Position numbers and translations under genes: made by a program
The notes under the pieces: generated by a model
Seen by the model: the letters and a program-made list of their open reading frames with translations, nothing else
The model's database searches: none
Told to the model about the DNA's origin: nothing
In this document: piece after piece, positions 28,722 through 36,681 of the stretch
Numbering within the stretch: position 1 is the stretch's first letter
Layout of the letters: each line of letters begins with the position of its first letter
Source of the DNA: Massilia varians
GTDB taxonomy: Bacteria > Pseudomonadota > Gammaproteobacteria > Burkholderiales > Burkholderiaceae_D
DNA: 64,000 nt
NCBI RefSeq assembly: GCF_027923905.1
Contig: NZ_AP026966.1
Coordinates: forward strand, 1,613,001 to 1,677,000
Direction: 5' to 3'

Positions 28722-29600
28722 TCAGCGGCGGTGCTGCGCGAAGAATTGCCAGATGAGTTCGTTCGCATCGACATCCCGCGTAGTCTTGCCGATCGGTAAG
28801 CCAACATTGAAGGCATCGGCGCCGGGCCAGGTATGGCCGCCTTCCTGCACCGTCACCAGGGCAACGCGCAGGCCGGCGTCGCCTTGCTCGCGGTAGCTGA
28901 CCTCGGTCCCGTCACCGGCGTCGCCATTGAAGCTGCGCAGCCGTTCGGGAGCTCGCTCGAGCCCGTTGCGCTTGATCCAGTAGCGGTGGCTTTCCATGGC
29001 CGACAGGTAGCCGCTTGCCTTGCCGTCGTAGGCGACGACCTGATCGGCCGTGCCATGGATCAGCATCACGCCGACCTTGCCCGGCCTGGTGTGGTGCTGG
29101 ACCACCGGTTCCGGCATCGGGCCGCCCACCGAGGCCACGGCGGCGAATGCCTGCGGCAGCTCGGCCGCCAGGCGCAGGGCGAAGAAGCCGCCGCGCGACA
29201 GCCCGGTCGCATACACCCGCGAGGTGTCGACACGGTAGTCCTTCTTGAGTTTCTCGAGCAGGGCCTCGGTGAAGCCGACATCGTCGCTGCCGCCCAGGTA
29301 GGGCATGTCGAAGCCGACGTTCCAGTCGTGCTTGATGCCCAGCGGGTAGACCACAATGAAGCGGTGGCGGTCGGCGGCCCGGTTCATGCCGGTGTAGAGC
29401 ATCTGCTCGGCCATCGTCATGCCGCTGCCGTGGAAGTTGAACACGACCGGGTAGGACTGCTGCGCGTCGGCATGGTAGGAGGCAGGGGTGTAGACGATGT
29501 AGCGGCGTTTTTCTTCCTTGTGGACCAGCGTGCTCCTCTGGGCCAGGGCGGTGCCGCACATGCTGGAGAGGACCAGCAGGGCGATCAGGATTTTTTTCAT
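28722..29600 (-). CDS. Exported LpqC/PHB-depolymerase-like esterase
   Basis: A 292-residue alpha/beta hydrolase with a signal peptide (MKKILIALLVLSSMCGTALA-Q). The nucleophile elbow is GLSRGGFF (serine near residue 144), the acid lies in HGTADQVV and the histidine in GGHTWPG. The pattern is that of LpqC and feruloyl-esterase-like CE1 enzymes and polyhydroxybutyrate depolymerases; substrate unknown. GGGAGC precedes the ATG. It lies just beyond the histidine kinase gene on the same strand. Confidence 0.82.
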   Translation of the reverse strand: MKKILIALLVLSSMCGTALAQRSTLVHKEEKRRYIVYTPASYHADAQQSYPVVFNFHGSGMTMAEQMLYTGMNRAADRHRFIVVYPLGIKHDWNVGFDMPYLGGSDDVGFTEALLEKLKKDYRVDTSRVYATGLSRGGFFALRLAAELPQAFAAVASVGGPMPEPVVQHHTRPGKVGVMLIHGTADQVVAYDGKASGYLSAMESHRYWIKRNGLERAPERLRSFNGDAGDGTEVSYREQGDAGLRVALVTVQEGGHTWPGADAFNVGLPIGKTTRDVDANELIWQFFAQHRR

Positions 29601-29675
29601 TGGATGCTCCCGAGTGAATGGAGCACCCAGCCTAAGGGGGAGGCGGTGAAATCGCGGTGAAATCCGCCGGCTTTT

Positions 29676-30899
29676 TCAGGGCGCGGGCAAGGGAAGGATC
29701 TCGACCCGGTAGCACATGTCGCCCGGCTGGAACGCGATCTCCCAGCCCATGCTGCGGGCGGCCCGTTGCAAGAGATTCTGCCCGTGCGCGAAGCCCTGCA
29801 CCCGGCCGGCGTGCGCCGCGTCCACGGTATTGGCGATGAACAGCCGCCCGTTCTCATGAGCGATGGCGAGCCGGGTATGCGGCCCGCCATGGAACAAGGC
29901 ATTGCCCAGGCAATTGGTGACGAGCAGGTGGGCGAGGTGCTGGTTGCCCTGTACCTGCAGCCGTTCCGGAAGCGTGAGCGCCAGCCGCTCCTCGTCCCAG
30001 GCCTGCGCGCCCGGCAGGCGCAGCAGCGCCGCCTCGATGCAGGCACGCAGGTCGAAGTTCTCCAGCCCGACGTGTTCGGCCCGCGCCAACGCGAACAGGA
30101 CCTCGGTGGTGGCGCGCAGTTCGTCGACGCCGGCCTGCAACTGCCCGAGCTCGTGCAGGCCCAGCGGACGCGTGCTGGCGAGCGCCAGGGTGTTGTTCAT
30201 GACGGTGAGCGGGGTGCGCAGTTCGTGCCCGACGTCGCGCGTGAAATCGCGCTCGCGGCGCAGGGCCGCCTGCAGCGCGCTGAACCCGGTTTCCAGGCGC
30301 TCCGCGAGGATGCCGATCTCGTCCGGCCGTCCGCGCGCGCTGAAGCTGGCCGTGCCGCCGGGACGCAGGGCCTGGGCTTCGTGCGCCAGGAGCCGCAGCG
30401 GCCGGACCAGGCGCCGCGCCAGCAGCCAGGCCAGCAGCAGGGCCAGCCCGATCAGTGCCATGGCAACAAAGATCAGCACCCCGCCCACGTCCTGCACCAC
30501 CTTCGACACCACCAGCACGGGAGCGACGTCGGCCAGCAGGTACATGCGCCGTGTGCCCGCGCCATCGGGCAGTTCGCGCACCATCAGGTGATAGTGCTGG
30601 CCGGTCCGGGTAAACACCTCGGCGCGCAGGTCGCCGGGCGCGGCGGCTAGCCGCACCACGGCCGGCAGCGTGTCGCGGCTGGTGTGAACGGTGACCAGGT
30701 CGCTGGCGGGGCGGGGCGGGCCGCCGCCGCGGGCGGCCTGCGCTTCGATGGCGGCCGCTTCGCGCTCCAGCAAGCGCTCCACCAGCACGTCTTCGGTGAC
30801 GTAGGCGATCACCACCGCCAGGCCCGTATAGCACAGGCAGATCAGGATGGTGAAGCCGGCCAGGGCGGCGAACAGGCTGCGGCGGATCGACCCGGGCAT
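29676..30899 (-). CDS. Sensor histidine kinase with a degenerate ATP-binding region
   Basis: A 407-residue membrane kinase: TM1 about 8-32, a short periplasmic sensor of about 110 residues, TM2 about 145-165, HAMP (about 165-220) and HisKA with HELRTPLTV. The N-box NCLGNALFHGG is recognisable, but G1 (normally DxGxG) is replaced by ANTVDAAHAG and the G2 GLGL is AHGQNLL, so the ATP-binding site is altered. The gene is third in an MFS-regulator-kinase operon, five bases after the regulator stop. It probably pairs with that regulator, but with unusual kinase chemistry or as a phosphatase. Confidence 0.8.
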   Translation of the reverse strand: MPGSIRRSLFAALAGFTILICLCYTGLAVVIAYVTEDVLVERLLEREAAAIEAQAARGGGPPRPASDLVTVHTSRDTLPAVVRLAAAPGDLRAEVFTRTGQHYHLMVRELPDGAGTRRMYLLADVAPVLVVSKVVQDVGGVLIFVAMALIGLALLLAWLLARRLVRPLRLLAHEAQALRPGGTASFSARGRPDEIGILAERLETGFSALQAALRRERDFTRDVGHELRTPLTVMNNTLALASTRPLGLHELGQLQAGVDELRATTEVLFALARAEHVGLENFDLRACIEAALLRLPGAQAWDEERLALTLPERLQVQGNQHLAHLLVTNCLGNALFHGGPHTRLAIAHENGRLFIANTVDAAHAGRVQGFAHGQNLLQRAARSMGWEIAFQPGDMCYRVEILPLPAP

Positions 30900-30903
30900 G
30901 GTC

Positions 30904-31593
30904 CTAGTCCTCCAGGTCGAGCCGGTAGCCCAGCTGCAGGATGGTGGCAAGCATCCTGCGCCCGCACGCCCCTTCCAGCGTCTTGCGCAAGGTGTAGATG
31001 TGCGACTTGAGCGCATCGCTGTCGGGGGGATTGGCGCCCCACAGGTGCTGGACCAGGGCCGAGCGCGACACCGGATGCGGATGCTCCCTGCACAGCAGCT
31101 GCAGGATGCTGAAGCCGGCCTGGGTCAGGACCAGGGGCCGGTCCTCGTAGAACGCGCGCTTTTCCCGCGCCAGCAGGGTCAAGGGGCCGACCCGCATCTC
31201 CTGCTGCCGGTGCAGCGTCCCGCGGCGCGCCAGCGCCTCGCAGCGCAGGGCCACCTCGCGCAGGTCGAAGGGCTTGGCCAGGTAGTCGTCGGCGCCTTCG
31301 CGAAAGCCCTGGGCCTTGTCCTCGAAGGCGTCGCGCGCGGTCAGCATCAGCACCGGCACGTTGCTCGGCGCCTGCGCCTTGATCGCGCGGCAGACCTGCA
31401 GGCCGTCCATGTCGGGCAGGTTGAGGTCGAGCAGCACCACGTCGTAAGAATGCTGGGTGGCCAGCCGCACGGCCAGGCTGCCGGTTGCGGCATGGTCAAG
31501 CTGCCAGCCCAGGCCGTCGAGGAAATCGACCAGCTGGCGGGCGATGGTCGGGTGGTCTTCGACCACCAGCACACTGAGCGCCTCGCGCTTCAT
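30904..31593 (-). CDS. OmpR-family response regulator
   Basis: A 229-residue regulator: receiver domain (about 5-120) with phosphoacceptor D56 in LLDLNLPDMDG and the conserved Lys in LAKPFDLRE, then a winged-helix OmpR/PhoB output domain (about 130-228) ending ILQLGYRLDLE. It overlaps the MFS gene by four bases and precedes the kinase by ten bases between start and stop, so the three are co-transcribed. It likely controls its own operon; targets are unknown. Confidence 0.9.
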   Translation of the reverse strand: MKREALSVLVVEDHPTIARQLVDFLDGLGWQLDHAATGSLAVRLATQHSYDVVLLDLNLPDMDGLQVCRAIKAQAPSNVPVLMLTARDAFEDKAQGFREGADDYLAKPFDLREVALRCEALARRGTLHRQQEMRVGPLTLLAREKRAFYEDRPLVLTQAGFSILQLLCREHPHPVSRSALVQHLWGANPPDSDALKSHIYTLRKTLEGACGRRMLATILQLGYRLDLED

Positions 31594-32849
31594 GCGCGCA
31601 TCCTTTCGCCGTTGTCGTCCTTGTGGTGGGGGAAGCGGTCCATCCGCGACAGCACCGGGAACAGCCACGCCCACAGGCCGGCGACGGCAAGCGTGGCGGC
31701 GCCGCCCAGCAGGATGGCGCGCACCAGGCCCAGCCAGCCGGCGGTGACGCCCGATTCGAATTCGCCCAGCTCGTTGGAGGCGCCGATGAACACCGAGTTG
31801 ACGGCGCTGACGCGTCCGCGGATGTCGTCCGGCGTTTCGTACTGCACCAGGAGGTGGCGGATGTAGACGCTGACCATGTCGCCGGCGCCGAGGAGGAACA
31901 GGGCGCCCAGGGCGACCGGGAAGCTGCGGGTCCAGCCCATCAGCAGGGTGGAGAGGCCGAACACGGCGACGCCGCCGAACATCCACAGGCCGACGCGGCG
32001 CGTAATCGGGAAGAAGGCCAGCGCGATCGAGCACAGGGCCGCCCCCAGGCCTGGCGCGCTGCGCAGCCAGCCCAGTTCGGACGGGCCCACCTGCAGCACG
32101 TCGTGCGCATAGGCGGGCAGCAGGGCGGTGGCGCCGCCGAACAGCACCGCGAACAGGTCGAGCGAGATCGCGCCCAGCACGATCGGACGCGACCACACGA
32201 AGCGCAGGCCCTCCATCAGCGAATGCCAGCTGACCGGTCCCTGGCTGCGCGCCTGCCGGGCCGCACGGGTGCGCGACATGCACAGCACCGCGATGCTCAA
32301 GAGGCTGGCCGCCACCATGTGCACGGTCATCGGGCCGAAGACGTACAGCAGGCCGCCGACGATCGGGCCGGCGATCACGGCCACGTGGAAGGTCGAGGAA
32401 CTCAGGGCCACGGCCTGGCTGAAGTCGCGATCCGGCACCAGGTTCTTCAGCACCGCCTGCGAGGCCGGCATCATGAAGGCGCGCGCGGAGCCGAACAGCA
32501 CCAGGATCGCGAACACCGGCCACACGATGCTGCTGGCGCTTGCCGTGAAGCCCACCAGGAGCAGGCTGCACAGCAGTTGCGTGGCCATGCACAGCAGGAC
32601 GATGTTGCGGCGGTTGTAGCGGTCGGCCACGTGCCCGGCCCACAGGATCAGCACTAGGAAGGGCGCGAACTGCGCCAGCCCGATCAGGCCGAGGTCGAAC
32701 AGGCTCTTGGTGATCTGGTAGACCTGCCAGCCGATGGCGACGCTCTGCATCTGCACCGCCAGGGTGCCGAGGAAGCGGCTGGACAGGTAGAAGGCGAGGT
32801 TGGGGTTGCGCAGGACGGCCAGGCCGCTGGACGGGGACAGCAGGGACAT
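31590..32849 (-). CDS. MFS transporter, EntS/TetV-like
   Basis: A 419-residue transporter of about 12 transmembrane helices in the MFS_3 group (enterobactin exporter EntS and relatives). GHVADRYNRRNIVLL is the conserved loop 2-3 motif. A start at TTG 32867 would add six residues, but ATG 32849 gives the standard N-terminus. The gene heads the operon with the response regulator and kinase, so its expression may be tied to the signal they sense. Substrate unknown. Confidence 0.82.
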   Translation of the reverse strand: MSLLSPSSGLAVLRNPNLAFYLSSRFLGTLAVQMQSVAIGWQVYQITKSLFDLGLIGLAQFAPFLVLILWAGHVADRYNRRNIVLLCMATQLLCSLLLVGFTASASSIVWPVFAILVLFGSARAFMMPASQAVLKNLVPDRDFSQAVALSSSTFHVAVIAGPIVGGLLYVFGPMTVHMVAASLLSIAVLCMSRTRAARQARSQGPVSWHSLMEGLRFVWSRPIVLGAISLDLFAVLFGGATALLPAYAHDVLQVGPSELGWLRSAPGLGAALCSIALAFFPITRRVGLWMFGGVAVFGLSTLLMGWTRSFPVALGALFLLGAGDMVSVYIRHLLVQYETPDDIRGRVSAVNSVFIGASNELGEFESGVTAGWLGLVRAILLGGAATLAVAGLWAWLFPVLSRMDRFPHHKDDNGERMRA

Positions 32850-32919
32850 GAAGGGCTTTCGGGACAATGCTTGGGCTCGTTAACCCTGCATTGTGCCCGA
32901 ATTGCCGCCTTGCGGTTCC

Positions 32920-33945
32920 TTATTGCGCCAGGTCCGCTTCGCTGGTGAAGGCGTCGGCGAAGAACTCGTCTTCCGGCAGTGCGCATTGGGCCACGTAGTC
33001 GCGCCGCGCCGACTCCACCATGATGGGTGCGCCGCAGGCATAGACCTGGTGGCCGGAAAGGTCGGGGAGGTCCTGCATCACGGCCGCGTGCACGTAGCCG
33101 GTGCGGCCCTGCCAGGCGTCTTCCGGCAGCGCGTCCGAGATCACCGGGATGTACTGGAAATCCGGCAGCGTGGTTTCCCATGCGCGGCACAGCTCGTCCA
33201 TGTACAGGTCCTGGGGACGGCGCCCGCCCCAGTACAGGCGTACCGGGCGCGTCGACTTCAGGTGCATCAGGTGCTCGACCAGGGCCTTCACCGGCGCGAA
33301 GCCGGTGCCGGAAGCGAGCAGCACGATCGGCTTGTCGGACTCTTCGCGCAGGAAGAAGGTGCCGAGCGGGCCTTCGAAGCGCAGGATGTCGCGCTCCTTC
33401 ATGGCGCCGAAGACGTGGTCGGTGAACAGGCCGCCTGGCAGGTGCCGGATGTGCAGCTCGAGCGGGCCGCTGAACGAAGGCGCGCAGGCGATGCTGTAGG
33501 CGCGGCGCTTGCCGTCCTTGAGCAGGAATTCGATGTACTGGCCGGCGCGGTAGGCCAGCGCTTCGTTGGCCGGCAGCTGCAGCGTGACGATGGCGACGTC
33601 CGGCGCGGCCCGGCGGATCGAGGCGATCCGGGTCGGCATCTTGCGCACCGGGTACTCCGAACTGCCGCCGACCTCGCGCGCTTCGATCACCAGGTCCTGC
33701 TGCGGCACCGCGCAGCAGAACAGCGACATGCCCTGGGTCTTCTCGATGTCGCTCAGGGCGCGCTGCTGGTGCGGCTTGTGGGTCAGCTCGCCATCGAGGA
33801 CCTTGCCCTTGCAGGAACCGCAGGCGCCGTTCTTGCAGCCGTAGGGCAGGCCGATGCCGGCGCGGATGGCGGCGGAGAGGACGGTTTCATCGGCTTCGCA
33901 GGTGAACTGGTGGCCGCTGGGTTGGACGGTGATCTGGAAAGTCAT
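32920..33945 (-). CDS. 2Fe-2S/FAD/NAD(P) oxidoreductase (glucoseen-reductase-like)
   Basis: A 341-residue electron-transfer protein in three parts. A plant-type 2Fe-2S ferredoxin (about 1-90) has ligands C37, C42, C45 and a late Cys at 77-78. An FAD domain (about 100-200) includes RAYSIACAPS. An NAD(P) domain (about 205-335) includes LLASGTGFAPVKAL. Betaproteobacterial copies are usually annotated as CDP-6-deoxy-delta-3,4-glucoseen reductase, but their role is not established, since no dehydratase or sugar operon is adjacent. It would pass electrons from NAD(P)H to an unidentified partner. Confidence 0.82.
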   Translation of the reverse strand: MTFQITVQPSGHQFTCEADETVLSAAIRAGIGLPYGCKNGACGSCKGKVLDGELTHKPHQQRALSDIEKTQGMSLFCCAVPQQDLVIEAREVGGSSEYPVRKMPTRIASIRRAAPDVAIVTLQLPANEALAYRAGQYIEFLLKDGKRRAYSIACAPSFSGPLELHIRHLPGGLFTDHVFGAMKERDILRFEGPLGTFFLREESDKPIVLLASGTGFAPVKALVEHLMHLKSTRPVRLYWGGRRPQDLYMDELCRAWETTLPDFQYIPVISDALPEDAWQGRTGYVHAAVMQDLPDLSGHQVYACGAPIMVESARRDYVAQCALPEDEFFADAFTSEADLAQ

Positions 33946-34096
33946 GCGGGATCTGGAGTTGGTGGCCGCGCGTGGCAAGCCGTTGATTCGACGGTGTTGA
34001 ATGCGCGGTATTCTACACCGGGGCCAGCGCGGCCGGGAAACGCCAGGACGGCGCTGTGCTAGAGTGGCAGGCTTCCCAATCCGCCCCCCCCTCGTC

Positions 34097-35020
34097 ATGA
34101 TCCAGCCTATTGCCTTCCACCGCCCGCGCCTGCTCATCGTCGGCTGCGGCGACGTCGGCATGCGCCTGCTGCCGCTGCTCGGCGGGCGCTTCCGGGTGTT
34201 CGCCCTGACCAGCCGGCGCGAACGCTGCGCCGAGCTGCGCGGCGCGGGCGCGGTGCCGATCGTCGCCGACCTGGACCGGCCCGGCACCTTGCGCCGCCTG
34301 CGCGGACTGGCCGACTGGGTGCTGCACCTGGCGCCGCCGCAGCCGGACGGCGCCATCGACCGCCGCACCCGCCACCTGGCGGCCGCACTGGGCAGGACGG
34401 CGCGCCTGGTCTACGTGAGCACCAGCGGCGTGTACGGCGATTGCGGCGGCGAACTGGTGCGCGAAACACGCCCGGTGGCGCCGCGCAATGCGCGCGCGCA
34501 GCGGCGCGTCGATGCCGAGCGGGTGCTGCGCGCCTGGGCGCTTGCGGGCGGCACGCGGCTGTCCATCCTGCGCGTGCCCGGCATTTATGCCGCCGAGCGG
34601 CTGCCGCTCAAGCGCCTGGAGCAGGGCACCCCGGCCCTGCGGCCGGAAGACGACGTGTACACCAACCACATCCATGCCGACGACCTGGCGCGCATCGCCC
34701 TGCTGGCGCTGCTCCGGGCGCGTGGCGCCGGTCGGGTGGTGCACGCGGTGGACGACACGCGCATGAAGATGGGCGACTATTTCGACGCCGTGGCCGATGC
34801 CTTCCATCTGGCGCGGCCGCCGCGCCTGGCGCGCGCCGAACTGCGGAAGGCAGTCACGCCGATGCTGCTGTCCTTCATGTCCGAGTCGCGCCGCCTGGAC
34901 AATACGCGCCTCAAGCGCGAGCTGCGGGTGCGGCTGCGCTATCCGGACGTGGCGGCGGCGCTGGCGCAACTTGCCGCGGCTCCCGTACAATCGGGCACCC
35001 AGAACGAGAGGCCAGCATGA
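34097..35020 (+). CDS. NAD(P)-dependent epimerase/dehydratase-like protein
   Basis: A 307-residue extended-SDR-like protein. The Rossmann motif is LIVGCGDVGMRLLP at the N-terminus. The STSGVYGDCGG stretch resembles the STxxVYG region of the family, but no clear YxxxK pair follows it, so catalysis is uncertain. It is related to YeeZ-like proteins of unknown role. ATG 34097 was chosen because it gives the Rossmann start. Its stop overlaps the next start (ATGA), so the two are coupled. Confidence 0.75.
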   Translation: MIQPIAFHRPRLLIVGCGDVGMRLLPLLGGRFRVFALTSRRERCAELRGAGAVPIVADLDRPGTLRRLRGLADWVLHLAPPQPDGAIDRRTRHLAAALGRTARLVYVSTSGVYGDCGGELVRETRPVAPRNARAQRRVDAERVLRAWALAGGTRLSILRVPGIYAAERLPLKRLEQGTPALRPEDDVYTNHIHADDLARIALLALLRARGAGRVVHAVDDTRMKMGDYFDAVADAFHLARPPRLARAELRKAVTPMLLSFMSESRRLDNTRLKRELRVRLRYPDVAAALAQLAAAPVQSGTQNERPA

Positions 35021-35247
35021 CTTATGAAGAATACCTCGACGAGGTGACCACCCTGATCGTCGAAAAATACGGCATCGCGGACGCCGCCGCGATCAAGATC
35101 GTCGTCGACGCGCAGGACAAGGAATACTTCGTCGCCCACGACGACAAGCCCGAGATGCGCACCGTCGAACGTGCGCACGCCGACGCCAGGACCCTGTACC
35201 AGGCGAGCGGCCTGGCGCAAAAGGCCGCTCCCGGCAAGAAAAAGTAA
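35017..35247 (+). CDS. Small acidic protein, coupled to the epimerase-like gene
   Basis: A 76-residue unrecognised protein. MTYEEYLDEVTTLIVEKYG suggests an amphipathic N-terminal helix; the C-terminus is lysine-rich (APGKKK). It begins in the stop of the epimerase-like gene (ATGA), indicating co-translation. There is no signal peptide or domain. The function is unknown. Confidence 0.65.
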   Translation: MTYEEYLDEVTTLIVEKYGIADAAAIKIVVDAQDKEYFVAHDDKPEMRTVERAHADARTLYQASGLAQKAAPGKKK

Positions 35248-35471
35248 CGCCTTCCGCCGCCCTGCTCACGGGGCGGCAACTCCCCATTCCATCGATGCTT
35301 CCGCCCGGCCGGAGGCATGCCCCTGCGCCGTGTGCAAGCGCCTGGCCGAATGTGTATCATTTCGTCCCTAGCGAAAAATGCAATACAAACGATGCCATAT
35401 CGGGCTCGCATGCAAAGAATTCGCATTAGATCACACAAAGTGACAAATATTTAACAATCCTGAAAGAAGCC

Positions 35472-35741
35472 ATGCCCATCAGACGCCTTCCGCCCGGTGC
35501 GGAATACGACCCCAACCGGCTCCTCGACGCCATCATTGCCAGGCTGCGCCTGAAGAACGACGCCGCACTGTCGCGCGTGCTCGAAGTGGCGCCGCCGGTG
35601 ATCAGCAAGATCCGCCACAGCACGCTGCCGATCGGCGCCACGCTCCTGCTGCGCATGCATGAAGAGAGCGAGTTCAGCATTCGTGAGCTGCGCGAGTTGA
35701 TGGTCAAGTCGAAAGAGGACGGGCACGCGCTCGCGGTTTAA
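35472..35741 (+). CDS. Small HTH-like DNA-binding protein
   Basis: An 89-residue protein with a central segment NDAALSRVLEVAPPVISKI followed by RHSTLPIGATLLLRMHEESE that fits a Cro/C1-type helix-turn-helix, with the second helix VAPPVISKIR as recognition helix. The rest is a short charged tail. It converges with the cysteine-repeat gene, with a terminator between them. The target is unknown. A GAAAGA-like ribosome site precedes the ATG. Confidence 0.65.
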   Translation: MPIRRLPPGAEYDPNRLLDAIIARLRLKNDAALSRVLEVAPPVISKIRHSTLPIGATLLLRMHEESEFSIRELRELMVKSKEDGHALAV

Positions 35742-35744
35742 ATG

Positions 35745-35784
35745 AAAAACGGCCGGCGGGACGCAAGCGTCGTCGGCCGGCCGT
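35745..35784 (-). terminator. Rho-independent terminator after the cysteine-repeat gene
   Basis: On the minus strand a 9-bp stem (35749-35757 with 35776-35784) is followed by five U residues. The loop is long (18 bases) and may hold a small inner hairpin. Confidence 0.7.
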
Positions 35785-35796
35785 CGAGGGGAGGGA

Positions 35797-36435
35797 TCAG
35801 GCCGCGTGTGCCAGCTTCTTGCCCGATGCGCCGCAACGTTCAGCGGTCTCCGGCTGTGCATGGGATGGCTTTCCCGGCGCGGCGCAGAAAGCGGTCGCAG
35901 CGCTGGGGGCTTCGCGCGGCTTGCCAGGCGCGGCGCAGAATGCCATCGCAGCGCTGGCGGCTTGGCGCGGCTTGCCAGGCGCGGCGCAGAATGCCATCGC
36001 AGCGTTGGCAGCTTGGCGTGGCTTGCCTGGCCCGGCGCAGAATGCGGTCGCGGCATGGGGGACAGGTCCGGTACCGAATTCTGCTTCGTAAATCTCACGC
36101 ATGCGTTCGCCTGCCTGCTCGTGTTCGCCTTCATCGGCGGTGCCAATACCGACGTAGGGATAGTGGTGCAGGAAGTAGCCGAACAAGGCTGCGCAGTCGC
36201 GCGCATACTTCATCGTGTCGAGGATGTGGTAGTGCCAGAAGATGTCCACGTCGACGGTCGGCGATGCCTCCGCGTCAGGGTATTTCTTCATCAGGAACAG
36301 GAAGCGGCGGTATTCCGTTTCCACTGCATCGGTCCGCAACGCGGACCAGCCTTCGCCGGATTCCACATGCATCAGTTTCATTTTGATCGGGGCAAGATCA
36401 AGCGTTTCAAATGCTGCGAATTCGTTGGTCGACAT
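35797..36435 (-). CDS. GRDP-like protein with five C-terminal 17-residue cysteine repeats
   Basis: A 212-residue protein. Residues 1-125 resemble the N-terminal domain of glycine-rich-domain (DUF1399/GRDP-like) proteins: VDIFWHYHILDTMKYARDC and FGYFLHHYPYVGI. Residues 129-212 are tandem 17-residue units of consensus A-x-AFCAAPGKPRxAxSA with a cysteine in each, at 133, 150, 167, 184 and 201; the fifth unit is degenerate. AAGGTG lies eight bases before ATG 36435. No maturation enzyme, exporter or immunity gene is recognised nearby. The arrangement resembles a leader plus multi-core peptide precursor, but it could also be a metal-binding or structural tail. The function is unknown. Confidence 0.75.
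   Translation of the reverse strand: MSTNEFAAFETLDLAPIKMKLMHVESGEGWSALRTDAVETEYRRFLFLMKKYPDAEASPTVDVDIFWHYHILDTMKYARDCAALFGYFLHHYPYVGIGTADEGEHEQAGERMREIYEAEFGTGPVPHAATAFCAGPGKPRQAANAAMAFCAAPGKPRQAASAAMAFCAAPGKPREAPSAATAFCAAPGKPSHAQPETAERCGASGKKLAHAA
35800..36051 (-). repeat. Five tandem 51-base coding repeats
   Basis: Units of exactly 51 bases, visible on the plus strand as recurring GCGCAGAA starts at 35882, 35933, 35984 and 36035, followed by a fifth degenerate unit at the 3' end of the gene. They encode the cysteine repeats of the GRDP-like protein. Two central units are nearly identical at the DNA level, indicating recent duplication. Confidence 0.85.
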
Positions 36436-36681
36436 AGTTATCACCTTTTGTTGTAGATCTGTTTGTCAAGGCATTCTTTTTTATCCCTAGTGTTGAAGCG
36501 GTACGTCAGAGAATCCTCCTCGAAGAACATGGCGCAATTAATCGGAAGTCAGGAACTGCGTGTTGAGCGGTGGCAGTGGTGACAATTGTCCTGCGACCCG
36601 TCAGGCTTAATGTTGAGTTCTGTCAACCGATAAACTGCTGTGCTGAAACGAGACAGCCTGGCCGCAACACTCGGCCAATGT

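Noticed and set aside
35800-36051. 51-base tandem repeats as a possible CRISPR array
   Set aside because: There are no spacers between units, the units lie inside a coding frame with exact codon periodicity, and there are no cas genes.
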